Shown: positions 24,730-33,728, numbered from the stretch's first letter. The stretch is 64,000 bases of DNA from CAYNQK01 sp964470375 (GCA_964470375.1 CAYYCP010000003.1:31811-95810), one strand, 5' to 3'. A program made the numbers and translations. Notes: generated from the sequence alone by a model not told the origin.

Positions 24730-25437
24730 ATGGGAATATTCCAGAGACTGAGGACCGTCCTGGCCTCCAATATAAACGACCTGATAGCCAAGGCCGAGAA
24801 CCCCGAGAAGATGCTCAATCAGCTGGTCATCGACATGAACCAGCAGATGATCGAGTCCAAGAAGGCCGTGGCCCTGGCCATCGCGGACGAGAAGAAGCTT
24901 GAGCGCGAGGCCAACGAGCAGGCCCGCCTGGCTAAGGAATGGGAGGCCAAGGCCATGCTGGCGGTGAGGGCCGGCAAGGACGACTTGGCCAAGGAAGCCC
25001 TCCTGCGCAAGCAGGAATACGAGAACTACTATAAGCAGTACTACGCCCAGTGGCAGGCTCAGAAGGAGTCGGTGGAAAAGCTCAAAGAGAGCCTGAGGGC
25101 CCTCCAATCCAAGATCGATGAGGCCAACCGCAAGAAGAACCTCCTGATCGCGCGCGCCAAGCGCGCCGAGGCCCAGGAGAGGATACAGAGCACAATTTCG
25201 AGCGTGACTGGTAATACCAGCGCTTTCGAGGCCTTTGACCGGATGGCCACGAAGGTAGATGAACTCGAGGCCCGCGCCGCCGCCGCCATGGAGTTGGAGG
25301 ATCTCTCAAAGGATTCAAGCCTGGAAGCCCGTTTCCGGGAGCTCGAATCCTCACCAACCAGCGCTGATGCCATGCTGGAAGAGCTCAAGGCTAAAATGCT
25401 CACGGATTCTGCAGGAACCGACAAGCCACAAAATTGA
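24730..25437 (+). CDS. pspA: PspA/IM30 (Vipp1) family protein
   Basis: The 235-aa, nearly all-helical protein begins MGIFQRLRTVLASNINDLIAKAENPEKML, the typical PspA/Vipp1 N-terminus with its amphipathic helix, and continues with long coiled coils to ~residue 150. This ESCRT-III-related family binds and stabilises membranes under envelope stress. It is the last gene of the operon, 12 bp after the YbjN-like gene, with a terminator 20 bp downstream. Confidence 0.93.
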   Translation: MGIFQRLRTVLASNINDLIAKAENPEKMLNQLVIDMNQQMIESKKAVALAIADEKKLEREANEQARLAKEWEAKAMLAVRAGKDDLAKEALLRKQEYENYYKQYYAQWQAQKESVEKLKESLRALQSKIDEANRKKNLLIARAKRAEAQERIQSTISSVTGNTSAFEAFDRMATKVDELEARAAAAMELEDLSKDSSLEARFRELESSPTSADAMLEELKAKMLTDSAGTDKPQN

Positions 25438-25456
25438 AATAAGCATAGAAAGCAAG

Positions 25457-25491
25457 AAGGCCGTTTCTCCAAGAGACGGCCTTTTCTTTTT
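25457..25491 (+). terminator. Rho-independent terminator after pspA
   Basis: AAGGCCG pairs with CGGCCTT and TCTC with GAGA, closing a 3-base loop with a 2-base bulge, followed by TTTTCTTTTT. Confidence 0.88.
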
Positions 25492-25812
25492 ATAGAAAGG
25501 AGAATACTCCTCACTCCGATACTCTTGTGTGCAACATGTGGATAACTTGAGCATATACATTTTTTAGTATGTTTTGGCTAAGAAATAAGACAAGAAATAT
25601 CCATTTTATCTACTCATTACACAACGCAGTGGAATAAATATATATGTGAATAGAATTTAAAAGTCTTCACGAAATTCGGATGTCGGAACAAAAGCATAGC
25701 CGCAGGCTGCTTCAAGACACTTCATCCAGAAGAATAATTGCATTGCCTGTGGACAAATTGTGAAATCCGCAATTTCTCCAGACATGCCGGAGCTTGCGCG
25801 CCCCCAGGCCTC
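25492..25812. other. AT-rich intergenic region with DnaA-box-like sites
   Basis: About 320 bp, clearly AT-richer than the surroundings, lies between the pspA terminator and the next operon. It contains a perfect DnaA-box sequence on the minus strand (TTATCCACA, 25537-25545) and a one-mismatch copy (25748-25756). Several AT-rich hexamers could act as promoters for the downstream operon; none stands out. No coding or RNA gene is recognised. Confidence 0.35.
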
Positions 25813-26736
25813 ATGGTACTCTTGATAAGGATGAAGAACGCTTTACTCATCCCACTCCGCTATCTCATTCTCTTGCTCATCTTCGTCCTGATCGTACTCT
25901 TCTGCACATTTGGGATAGAAAAGGCAGCCGGCGGCGACTTCTCCTGGGCCCTAGGCCGAGCAGTACGGGCGGCCGTAGACGCCTTCCCCGCCCTAGGCGT
26001 CTGCGCCTGCCTCATGAGCTCATTCATCCCCCTCCGCCACAAGGGGAATTACCCCCTTTCTCTGACCCTCCTCTTCGCCATGACTTTCCTGAGCCTCTCC
26101 TTCGGAACTATGGGCCTGAACGCGGTCTTCAAGGGTCCTTCGGAGGGAGCAAGCCAGGCATCCTTCACCGCCTGGAAGGCCGGTATGGCCGTCCGGGAGA
26201 GCACCACCAGAGTTTCCTACGCGGAATCCATGTCTCTGGACGGCCGCAAGGCCCTGGGTTCCGTGGTGGCGGACTTTTCAGCCCTGCCCGTACGCGGGCA
26301 AGGAGGCATACTCTCCTACCTGCCCAGCCGGGACGCCCTGTCCCTCCGCCGGGCCGCCCCGGAGAAGCCGGCCTTCGTGCGTTCCGTGGAGGCGGAGGCC
26401 CTATCCCTACGTTCCTTCGTCACCAGGGGGGGCTTCCTGGCCGACATCCTCGCGGCAGGCGCCCTAGCCCTGCTTTTCACGTCCCTATGGATATTCCCCC
26501 GCCTGCCAGAATGGAGGCTCGCCGGGGTCTTCCTTGCCCTGGCGGCCTATAAGGGCGCCCTGACACTTGTCTCCCTGGCCGTTTCCGAGGAATTCCGTGC
26601 CACTATCGCCGGCATCTCGACCGCGGCCATAGCCGCCTGGACCCCTCACGTGCTTTTCGTCATTACGGCCACCGGCCTCATCCTTTGGGATGTCCTGACA
26701 TTGAAGCGGCGCGCCTTGCGGGAGGAGGAGGCATGA
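25813..26736 (+). CDS. Membrane protein, 307 aa, three helices on each side of a loop domain
   Basis: Three N-terminal hydrophobic helices (the first is LRYLILLLIFVLIVLFCTFG), an ~100-residue non-membrane region and three C-terminal helices ending in a short basic, acidic tail. The layout resembles LptF/LptG exporter subunits, but the length and motifs are too weak to claim that. The ATG at 25813 is tentative because 25831 also fits. Its stop overlaps the next start (ATGA), so it is the first gene of a three-gene operon. Confidence 0.65.
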   Translation: MVLLIRMKNALLIPLRYLILLLIFVLIVLFCTFGIEKAAGGDFSWALGRAVRAAVDAFPALGVCACLMSSFIPLRHKGNYPLSLTLLFAMTFLSLSFGTMGLNAVFKGPSEGASQASFTAWKAGMAVRESTTRVSYAESMSLDGRKALGSVVADFSALPVRGQGGILSYLPSRDALSLRRAAPEKPAFVRSVEAEALSLRSFVTRGGFLADILAAGALALLFTSLWIFPRLPEWRLAGVFLALAAYKGALTLVSLAVSEEFRATIAGISTAAIAAWTPHVLFVITATGLILWDVLTLKRRALREEEA

Positions 26737-28499
26737 CACGGGTGCGCAATTCTTTCCTCATCCTCCTCCCGGGCTTTGGAGTCATCTTCGCGATCTTTTG
26801 CGTTATCGAGTTTTTCTTCGGCCTTGAGCAGGGAATACTGCCCTCCTTCCTGGTGAACTGGCACCTGCAACGGGCCTTCCAATTCACCACCGATTGGCTG
26901 GGTCCCCTCCTGGCTTCCTCGATCTTCCTGTCCTTCGGCCTTTTCAAGGCCACGTCTCTCAGCCAAAAGTCGACGCGCTCCACCTCTCCGGTCTTAATGG
27001 CACTTCTCGCGGGATTCATCTGCGCCGGCACGGTCGTCTTCCTGAGACCGCTCTCAACCATGGCCGGCGAGCGAATCCGCGAGGCCAGCGAGCTCTTCAA
27101 CGAGGAACTCAGGCAAGGCCAGCGCTCGGCGGAAGCCGGGGAATGGGCCCGGACGGCCCAGGCCCTGGACGTTCTTTCCTCCATCGCCCCAAAGGACAAG
27201 CGCTACTTGGAGCTGCGCCTGCGTTATGCTTCGCGGGTGACGGAACCCCAGGCTGTCGGAAATCCCCAAGCCACCCCGGACGCCCCACAGTCGGCTCGCG
27301 CGGCAGACATGGGTGCCAACGAGGCCTACCTCGAGGCTCTCTCCTCCTACCAACGCGGTGATTATTATCAGGCCCACAGCCTGGCCACCCGCGCCGCGCG
27401 CATGGACGCTTCGCGCCTGGACGCAGTCAGATTGGCCGCCCAAGCCTGGGAGGAAATCGGCGCCTTGGAGGAAGGAAGCCAGGAGAAGGCCCAACGCGAG
27501 ACAGCCCGCTTAAAGCGCGAGGCCTACCAGACTTTGAGGAGCGGGGATCCGGTCAAGGCATATTCCCTCTTCCTCTCGCTCTCGGAAAGGGCGCCCGCTG
27601 ACCGGGACGTACAGCGCTATCTGAAGGAAAGCCTCGAAGGCATGCGCGGAGTGGCCTTCTTCATCGACGAAATCGGCAAACTCTCGCGCTTACCTAGATC
27701 GAGAAACGTCTTTTTCCGCGTAAGCGCCGCGGAGGATAAAAATACGTCGCCTGGTGGAGGAAAACCCTCGTCCGCGGGAAATCCCGCCGGCGGCGTCCGC
27801 ACATCCTTCCTAGCCGCCTCTTCGGTCTATACAGGAACCGAGACGGCATACTTCCTGGACTTCGAATACATCAGCGTCAAGGACGGCAAGGTGGTAGAGA
27901 AGATCGCCGCGCCCTACGCCAAGCTGAGGGCCGGACGTGTCCTGATGGCATGTTATGATCGCGAGAACCCATCGCGCTCCTGGAAACCGGTCTACTTGGC
28001 AGGCGGAGGGCGGACTGAGGCGGACAACATTCTTAACTTGAATCTGAGCATGAAGGATCTGGCCATCGGGACTACGGCCGCGTCCGATCCGCGGGCCGCC
28101 GGAGCCCTGGCCCTGGCCGACCTGTGCATGAAGGCGTTCCGCCTGGGCATAGACCCCTCGCCCTTCCTGCGCGAGGGCCTGATGCGCATCCATAGCGCCG
28201 TCGCCCTCCTCCTTACGGCCCTCTTCTCTTACCTTGTGGGCAGGCGCTACAGCTACTACGGGTCGGGGCGTCCCTTCATGCAGGCCTTGATCGTCGCGCC
28301 CCTCTCCTTCATCTCCGCCCGCTTGGCCCTGGAAGTGGCTGCTTGGGCATCATCGGCCATGGCCCTGATGCTAGAGCCCAGGACGGGCTCTCCGGCAGAG
28401 ATAGGCTCATCGGTCCTGATCTTCAGCCTTGTCCAACTAGCCTTCGTGGGATGCGCCCTGATCCTCATCGCCGGCCACCGGGAAAAACACCCCGCTTGA
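26733..28499 (+). CDS. TPR-containing membrane protein, 588 aa
   Basis: Hydrophobic helices at the N-terminus (~7-30, 55-75, 88-110) and three near the C-terminus (~485-505, 515-540, 560-583) bracket a large middle domain. The middle holds TPR-like helix pairs (YLEALSSYQRGDYYQAHSLATRAARM, AYQTLRSGDPVKAYSLFLSLSER). The middle domain also has TETAYFLDFEYISVKDGKVV. No family is recognised. Its start overlaps the upstream stop and its own stop overlaps the next start (TTGA), so all three genes are translationally coupled. Confidence 0.7.
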   Translation: MTRVRNSFLILLPGFGVIFAIFCVIEFFFGLEQGILPSFLVNWHLQRAFQFTTDWLGPLLASSIFLSFGLFKATSLSQKSTRSTSPVLMALLAGFICAGTVVFLRPLSTMAGERIREASELFNEELRQGQRSAEAGEWARTAQALDVLSSIAPKDKRYLELRLRYASRVTEPQAVGNPQATPDAPQSARAADMGANEAYLEALSSYQRGDYYQAHSLATRAARMDASRLDAVRLAAQAWEEIGALEEGSQEKAQRETARLKREAYQTLRSGDPVKAYSLFLSLSERAPADRDVQRYLKESLEGMRGVAFFIDEIGKLSRLPRSRNVFFRVSAAEDKNTSPGGGKPSSAGNPAGGVRTSFLAASSVYTGTETAYFLDFEYISVKDGKVVEKIAAPYAKLRAGRVLMACYDRENPSRSWKPVYLAGGGRTEADNILNLNLSMKDLAIGTTAASDPRAAGALALADLCMKAFRLGIDPSPFLREGLMRIHSAVALLLTALFSYLVGRRYSYYGSGRPFMQALIVAPLSFISARLALEVAAWASSAMALMLEPRTGSPAEIGSSVLIFSLVQLAFVGCALILIAGHREKHPA

Positions 28500-29365
28500 G
28501 CCTGCGACCCCCTCGGCGGCTATTCCTCCTCGTCGAAGCCGCCTCCATGGCCGCGGCCGCACTCATTGGCTTCCTTCTGGGAGGCTGGTTCGGCGGGGCT
28601 GTGGGCCTCATCCTCTCGGCGCTGGCGTCCGAGGGCCTGAAGCGTGTCTTTCCCCAGGTTTCCCTGCGCGACTTTTTCGATGACCCCGCCGCCTTCCGCG
28701 CTCAGGCCTGGGCCTACTTGCCCGCCATGGCAGGTCTCGCCCTGGCCTTCGATCCTTCCGCCCATGACGGTAGGGGCGCCTTTGCGCCTCCCGCCGTTGA
28801 GGATTCCGCGATAGGGGAAAAGCCGCGCGCCGTGAGGGTGTCCGCCGTGGAGAGGATCATGATCCTGGAGGCCGTCCTGTCAGCGGCCCAATCGGCCGTC
28901 TCCGTATCGGCTTGGAGGACCTGGATGCGCGAGCTGCGTTCCGTTGAGGAGGCGGCCATGCGCTGGTCCCGCCCGGATCGGTCTGAGGCCTATCTCTCCA
29001 CGGCTCTGTCAATCCATGCAGACGGTGCTCTTCCGGCCCGCCTGGCCATGGCCATTCTTTCGCGCTCCATGCGCGCTCCCGGCGACCTTGAGCGCGTGGA
29101 GGCATTCCTGGAACGTTCGGGCTGTGTCCGATCAAAGGTCAGGGAGGCGGTCACGGCCCTCTCGGTGGGAGGAGTTTCAGCCTGGGATGCCCTGGGGCTG
29201 GCGCCCGGAAGCGGACGGTCCGAGCTTAAGAAAGCCTACCGGGCGATGTGCATGGCCCTCCACCCCGATCGCGCAGCCCGAACACCGATCGAAGCGGACA
29301 GCGCGGGAGACGCGTTCCTCAAAGTGGAGGCTGCATACCGCCTCCTGGACACCATCATTCCCTAG
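28496..29365 (+). CDS. DjlA-like membrane J-domain protein
   Basis: This 289-aa protein has an N-terminal membrane helix pair (AALIGFLLGGWFGGAVGLIL), a helical middle (~95-220) that could be a TerB-like domain, and a C-terminal J-domain with the HPD motif (AMCMALHPDRAARTP). The order membrane-TerB-J is that of DjlA, a DnaK co-chaperone at the inner membrane, though the TerB part is weak. I chose the TTG at 28496, which overlaps the upstream stop, over longer frames that read through the previous gene. It converges on murA with an 11-bp overlap. Confidence 0.7.
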   Translation: MSLRPPRRLFLLVEAASMAAAALIGFLLGGWFGGAVGLILSALASEGLKRVFPQVSLRDFFDDPAAFRAQAWAYLPAMAGLALAFDPSAHDGRGAFAPPAVEDSAIGEKPRAVRVSAVERIMILEAVLSAAQSAVSVSAWRTWMRELRSVEEAAMRWSRPDRSEAYLSTALSIHADGALPARLAMAILSRSMRAPGDLERVEAFLERSGCVRSKVREAVTALSVGGVSAWDALGLAPGSGRSELKKAYRAMCMALHPDRAARTPIEADSAGDAFLKVEAAYRLLDTIIP

Positions 29366-30650
29366 AGCCCGTGTCTTCCTGCCTGGTGATTCGCGCGCCC
29401 AGCGCCGTGAGCCTTTCAGTGATAGCCTCGTAGCCCCGCTCCACTTGGTAAACATTATGGATGACGCTCGTGCCTTCGGCGCACAAGGCCGCTATGACCA
29501 TGGCCATGCCTGCGCGCACGTCAGGCGAATGCAGAGTGGAACCCTTGAGACGGCAGGGCCCGGAGACTACCGCGCGGTGCGGGTCGCATAGGATGATGCG
29601 CGCGCCCATGCCTATGAGCTTGTCCACGAAGAACATGCGCGACTCGAACATCTTCTCGTGGATCAGCACCGTCCCGTCTACCTGGGTAGCCACCACGGTC
29701 ATGATGGAAGTGAGGTCAGGCGGGAAGCCCGGCCAGGGAGCGTCATCTATCTTGGGGATCATGCCTCCGAAATCCGGATCCACTTTCATCTGTTGCCCGT
29801 TGGGCACGAAGAGGCTGTCGCCCTCCACGCTCCAGCGTATGCCCAGGCGGCCGAAGGCCAGACGGATCATGCGTAGGTCGTCGTTGACCACGCCCTGGAT
29901 CTCCAGCTCGCCGCGGGTGACGGCTGTGAGCCCTATCAGGGAGCCGATCTCCATGAAGTCCGGGCCGATGGAAAAGTCCGCCCCGCCCAGGCGCTCCACG
30001 CCTTCCACGACGAGGATGTTCGAGCCAATGCCGGAGACCCGCCCGCCCATGGCGTTGAGGAGGCGGCAGAGATCCTGGACATGGGGCTCGCTGGCGGCGT
30101 TGCGGATGATGGTGCGGCCCTCGGCCAGGGCGGCGGCCATGAGCGCGTTCTCCGTAGCGGTGACCGAGGCCTCGTCCAAGAAAATGTCGGCGCCGACAAG
30201 CTTGTTGGCGCTGAAGGCGAAGCGCCCGTCTATCTCCACCTTGGCGCCAAGGGAAGTCAGCGCCAGGAAATGGGTGTCCAAGCGCCGCCTGCCTATGACG
30301 TCTCCACCCGGAGGCGGCAGGACGGCCCGACCGGCCCTTCCTAGGAGGGGGCCAGCGAAGAGGATGGATGAACGTATCTTGGAGGCCAGCTCCTGGGGTA
30401 TATCGGTGCGCGAGAGCGCTGAGGCTTTGATATCCAGCTGATTGGGACCGTTCCACTCGGCCTTAGCGCCCAGGGCGCGGAGGATCTCCAGCATCACCCG
30501 GACATCTTCGATGTCAGGTACATTGCGCAACACAACCCGCTCCTCGGTGAGGAGGGCCGCGGCTATGCAGGTCAGGGCCGCGTTCTTGTTGCCCGACGCG
30601 CGCGTCTTTCCCTTAATGGGGAAACCGCCCTCGATGCTGTACTTGTACAT
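29355..30650 (-). CDS. murA: UDP-N-acetylglucosamine 1-carboxyvinyltransferase, Asp-type (fosfomycin-insensitive)
   Basis: MurA catalyses the first committed step of peptidoglycan synthesis, transferring enolpyruvate from PEP to UDP-GlcNAc. The 431-aa protein has Lys22/Asn23 in SGNKNAAL and full family coverage. The active-site loop reads PPGGDVIGRRRLDTH: Asp117 replaces the Cys attacked by fosfomycin. The same Cys-to-Asp change is known in mycobacteria, chlamydiae and Borrelia and gives natural fosfomycin resistance. I chose the ATG at 30650 (MYKYSIEGGF); the longer frame upstream is non-coding. Confidence 0.95.
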   Translation of the reverse strand: MYKYSIEGGFPIKGKTRASGNKNAALTCIAAALLTEERVVLRNVPDIEDVRVMLEILRALGAKAEWNGPNQLDIKASALSRTDIPQELASKIRSSILFAGPLLGRAGRAVLPPPGGDVIGRRRLDTHFLALTSLGAKVEIDGRFAFSANKLVGADIFLDEASVTATENALMAAALAEGRTIIRNAASEPHVQDLCRLLNAMGGRVSGIGSNILVVEGVERLGGADFSIGPDFMEIGSLIGLTAVTRGELEIQGVVNDDLRMIRLAFGRLGIRWSVEGDSLFVPNGQQMKVDPDFGGMIPKIDDAPWPGFPPDLTSIMTVVATQVDGTVLIHEKMFESRMFFVDKLIGMGARIILCDPHRAVVSGPCRLKGSTLHSPDVRAGMAMVIAALCAEGTSVIHNVYQVERGYEAITERLTALGARITRQEDTGSRE

Positions 30651-30771
30651 GGCACGACAGTATGTCCGCGGCGCCCGGATTGTCAATTCCGCGGGGCCGG
30701 AGAGATGAGACGGTTCTTTACAACCAAGCCCCGGATGCCATATACTTCCTGAACGGGAACGGACGGTTAGC

Positions 30772-30906
30772 ATGGCCTATAAGATGGACGGGGCGAAATT
30801 CCCCACCCTCGAGGAACTCGTGGAGGCGCTCTACCCCATGTACTCCGACAAGATGTCGGAGGAAGAATTCAAAAAATACGCGGAAGAGCACGCGGAGAAG
30901 AGCTGA
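30772..30906 (+). CDS. Small acidic protein, 44 aa
   Basis: The short frame starts MAYKMDGAKFPTLEELVEAL and ends EEFKKYAEEHAEKS. It is rich in Glu and Lys and looks like two amphipathic helices. It lies 25 bp before the response-regulator gene on the same strand, and its coding character resembles real genes. No family is recognised, and a clear ribosome site is lacking (GGACGG upstream). It could be a small regulator cotranscribed with the phosphatase. Confidence 0.5.
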   Translation: MAYKMDGAKFPTLEELVEALYPMYSDKMSEEEFKKYAEEHAEKS

Positions 30907-30931
30907 CCCCGTCCCGCGCGCGGACTGAGGC

Positions 30932-32569
30932 ATGCGTCCGGGGGCCCTAATGGATCCAAGCACCGCTTCGAAAGCCAGGCACGACGTCCGGACCCTCCTC
31001 AACCACATAGCCGGATACAGCGACTTACTCAGGGCCGACTCGACCGAAATCAAGAATACCGAGCTGGCTAACATTTTCGGCTCTATCTTTGCACTGGTGG
31101 CCGGGCTCAAGGAGGCCCTCAATGAGCTCCTTGCCGGCAAGGCCGCTGACGAGGGCCGCCGCGCGGCCACGCGCTCCGCCATACTCTCTCAGCTCTTTGA
31201 CGTCATCTCCCTGGGTCACTCCGCCAAACGCGTAGCCAAGCGCGACGATCGTCCCGAATTCCTGGGCGATATCGAGAAGATCCTCAAGTCCGCGGACAAA
31301 ATCGTGGACATGATGGAAAATCCGCTGGAAGTCGAGACAACCGCCCCGGCGGTCCAGGGCGTCCTGGCTAAGCGGCGCAGCGGCGCGGGACCATCCGACC
31401 TGGGCAAAGCCGCCAATCCGGGCCGCATCCTGATCGTCGACGACGACGACGTCAACCGCCAGATCATGTCCCGCCAGCTGGAACGCCAGGGCCACGTGGC
31501 CGTCAGCACGGAGACCGGGGCCGAGGCCCTCAAGCTGCTCAAGCGCGTGCCCTTCGACCTCATCATCCTGGACGTCATGATGCCCGGCATGAGCGGCTTC
31601 GAGGTGCTGGAGAAGCTCAAAGCCGACGAACGACTGCGCGAGACGCCGGTCATTGTCATCTCCGCCCTTGAGGATCCCTCGGCTATGGCCGCCTGCATAG
31701 AGATGGGCGCCGAGGATTACCTGCCGCGCGAGTACGACCCGATCATCCTACGTGCGCGCATAGGCTCCATCATGGAGCGGGCGCGCCTGAAGCGCCAGAA
31801 GGACAGCTACGTCAAGGCCATCGAGGACGCCCAGAAGCGGCTGCAAACCGAGCTCTCGGACGCGGCCAAGTACGTTTCCAGCCTCTTGCCCGCGCCCATC
31901 CTCTCCGGGCCCGTGCGGGTAGCCTGGTCCTTCATCCCCTCGCTCAGCCTGGGCGGGGATATTTTCGGCTACCACTCGCGCCCGGACGGGCGCTTCGCCC
32001 TCTATTTGATCGACGTCTCCGGCCATGGTATAGAAGCGGCCCTGCTCTCTGTCACCATCATGAACATGCTCAAGGGCGAAACCCTGCCCGGCACCGACTT
32101 CTCGGATCCGGCCGACGTCCTCAGCGCCCTCAACCGGCGCTTTCGTTCCGAGGACCAGAACAACATGTACTTCACCATCTGGTACGGAGTCTATGACCAG
32201 GCCTCTCGCCAGCTGAGCTACTCCTCCGGCGGCAACAGCGCCGGGGTGGTGATCGGCCCAGACGGTTCCAAGACGCCCCTCATCACGGAGGGGATCGTCA
32301 TCGGGGTTGACGAGGATTACCTCTTCGCCAACGCGGCCGTTGAAGTGGCGCCAGGATCGAGGCTGTATGTCTACTCGGACGGAATCTACGAAGTCCGCAC
32401 CAAGGACGGAGATGTGTTCGGGATGGACGAATTCACCGACGTGCTGCAGCGCCTGCCCCCGGAAGCCGAGCCGAGGGCCCGCCTGGAAGGGCTGATCAAG
32501 CTGATCCGCGACCTGAGCATGACCGGGGCTTTCGAGGACGATGTCTCGCTGATGGAGGTCAGCTTCTGA
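30932..32569 (+). CDS. Response regulator with PP2C/SpoIIE-type phosphatase output
   Basis: The 545-aa protein has an N-terminal helical segment resembling a histidine-kinase dimerisation helix (RHDVRTLLNHIAGYSDLLRA), a REC domain (~160-285) with the acidic pocket IVDDDDVNR and phospho-acceptor Asp214 in LIILDVMMPG, and a C-terminal PP2C domain (~330-545) with DVSGHGIEAALLSV. Such phosphatases dephosphorylate STAS proteins like that at 23747. The usual REC Lys (as in DYLPKP) is Arg266 here (DYLPREYDP). The stop overlaps pyrC (TGATG). Confidence 0.88.
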   Translation: MRPGALMDPSTASKARHDVRTLLNHIAGYSDLLRADSTEIKNTELANIFGSIFALVAGLKEALNELLAGKAADEGRRAATRSAILSQLFDVISLGHSAKRVAKRDDRPEFLGDIEKILKSADKIVDMMENPLEVETTAPAVQGVLAKRRSGAGPSDLGKAANPGRILIVDDDDVNRQIMSRQLERQGHVAVSTETGAEALKLLKRVPFDLIILDVMMPGMSGFEVLEKLKADERLRETPVIVISALEDPSAMAACIEMGAEDYLPREYDPIILRARIGSIMERARLKRQKDSYVKAIEDAQKRLQTELSDAAKYVSSLLPAPILSGPVRVAWSFIPSLSLGGDIFGYHSRPDGRFALYLIDVSGHGIEAALLSVTIMNMLKGETLPGTDFSDPADVLSALNRRFRSEDQNNMYFTIWYGVYDQASRQLSYSSGGNSAGVVIGPDGSKTPLITEGIVIGVDEDYLFANAAVEVAPGSRLYVYSDGIYEVRTKDGDVFGMDEFTDVLQRLPPEAEPRARLEGLIKLIRDLSMTGAFEDDVSLMEVSF

Positions 32570-33627
32570 TGGCCGGTGAAGCGGATGGCCTCCTCATCCG
32601 CGTGCCCGACGACATGCACGTGCATTTCAGGCAGGGACCGTCCCTGGTCGATTGGGTAGCCTGCAGCGCCGCCCATTTCGCGAGGGCCCTGGCGATGCCC
32701 AATACCCTCCCGCCCGTGACAGATCCTCCCGGCTTGAAGAGCTATCAAGCGGAGATAGAGACGGCCGCTGGAAAGATCCGAGATTCCGGGTCAGCTCGGA
32801 TACGATTTTTCCAGCCCCTCATGGCCTTCAAGCTCCTGCCCTCGCAGGGGCGATCCGATGTGATGGCCCTGGCCCAGGCAGGTGCCCTGGTCGGCAAGTA
32901 CTACCCCTCAGGCTCCACCACCAACGCGGACGACGGCCCCGCCTCCCCGGAATCCGTAGCTGAAGCCCTCGGGGCCATGGAGGAGGCCGGGCTGGTCCTC
33001 TCCATCCATGCCGAGGATCCTCTAGCGCCTGTCCTCAAACGGGAGGAGTCTTTCCTTCCAGTGGTAGAGCGCATCGCCGCCGACTTCCCGAAGCTGAGAA
33101 TCGTTGTGGAGCACCTCTCAACGGCCGCAGCCGTGGAATGGATGGCCAAGGCCCGCACCGGGATAGCCGCCACCATCAGCGCCCACCACCTGGCCTTCAG
33201 CCTGGATGACCTCATGGGCGGGGGCCTTGATCCACACCTTTTCTGCAAGCCAGTTCTGAAAACCTCACGGGACAGGGAGGCCCTCAGGAAGGCGGCCTTC
33301 TCGGGCGATGAGCGCTTCTTCTTCGGGAGTGATTCGGCGCCCCATCCGCGCCTCCGCAAGGAAGGCCCCCTGGCTCCCGCCGGGGTTTTCTCATCTCCTG
33401 CGGCCCTGCCCCTCCTGGCTGAGATCTTCGAGGGCTCGGGAAAACTGGACAGGCTGGAGGGATTCTGCTCGGTCTATGGGGCCCGCTTCTACGGTCTGCC
33501 TCTCAATCAGGGCGGGCTCCTCTTCAAGGCCGAGCCGTGGATCGTCCCCTCGGAGATAGGCGGCGCGGTGCCCATGCTTGCAGGGAAGACCCTTGCCTAC
33601 ACGGCCAAGAGGGTCGACTCGGACTGA
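32569..33627 (+). CDS. pyrC: Dihydroorotase (E. coli PyrC type)
   Basis: This 352-aa zinc enzyme cyclises carbamoyl-aspartate to dihydroorotate in pyrimidine synthesis. Motifs: metal pair His17/His19 in DDMHVHFR, the carbamylated Lys in LVGKYYPSGSTTNADDG (Lys110), EHLST, and the C-terminal GSDSAPH with the catalytic Asp. The ATG shares a base with the upstream stop (TGATG), so translation is coupled to the response regulator, an unusual pairing. It is the last gene of its strand group. Confidence 0.95.
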   Translation: MAGEADGLLIRVPDDMHVHFRQGPSLVDWVACSAAHFARALAMPNTLPPVTDPPGLKSYQAEIETAAGKIRDSGSARIRFFQPLMAFKLLPSQGRSDVMALAQAGALVGKYYPSGSTTNADDGPASPESVAEALGAMEEAGLVLSIHAEDPLAPVLKREESFLPVVERIAADFPKLRIVVEHLSTAAAVEWMAKARTGIAATISAHHLAFSLDDLMGGGLDPHLFCKPVLKTSRDREALRKAAFSGDERFFFGSDSAPHPRLRKEGPLAPAGVFSSPAALPLLAEIFEGSGKLDRLEGFCSVYGARFYGLPLNQGGLLFKAEPWIVPSEIGGAVPMLAGKTLAYTAKRVDSD

Positions 33628-33728
33628 TTTCATCATCGGCGGGCGGTTGATCCAGGAAGCCGTTCTCGTACAGCGATCAGGGGACTTTCAGGGGCCTTAT
33701 TCCGCGTGCTCCATCTTCGGGGAAAAAG

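Noticed and set aside
25492..25812. Chromosome replication origin
   Set aside because: Only two DnaA-box-like sites, and the rpmH end at position 1 suggests that any dnaA-linked origin lies left of the window.
25813..26736. Naming the gene lptF or lptG
   Set aside because: Only the helix layout fits; no sequence motif or partner gene supports it.
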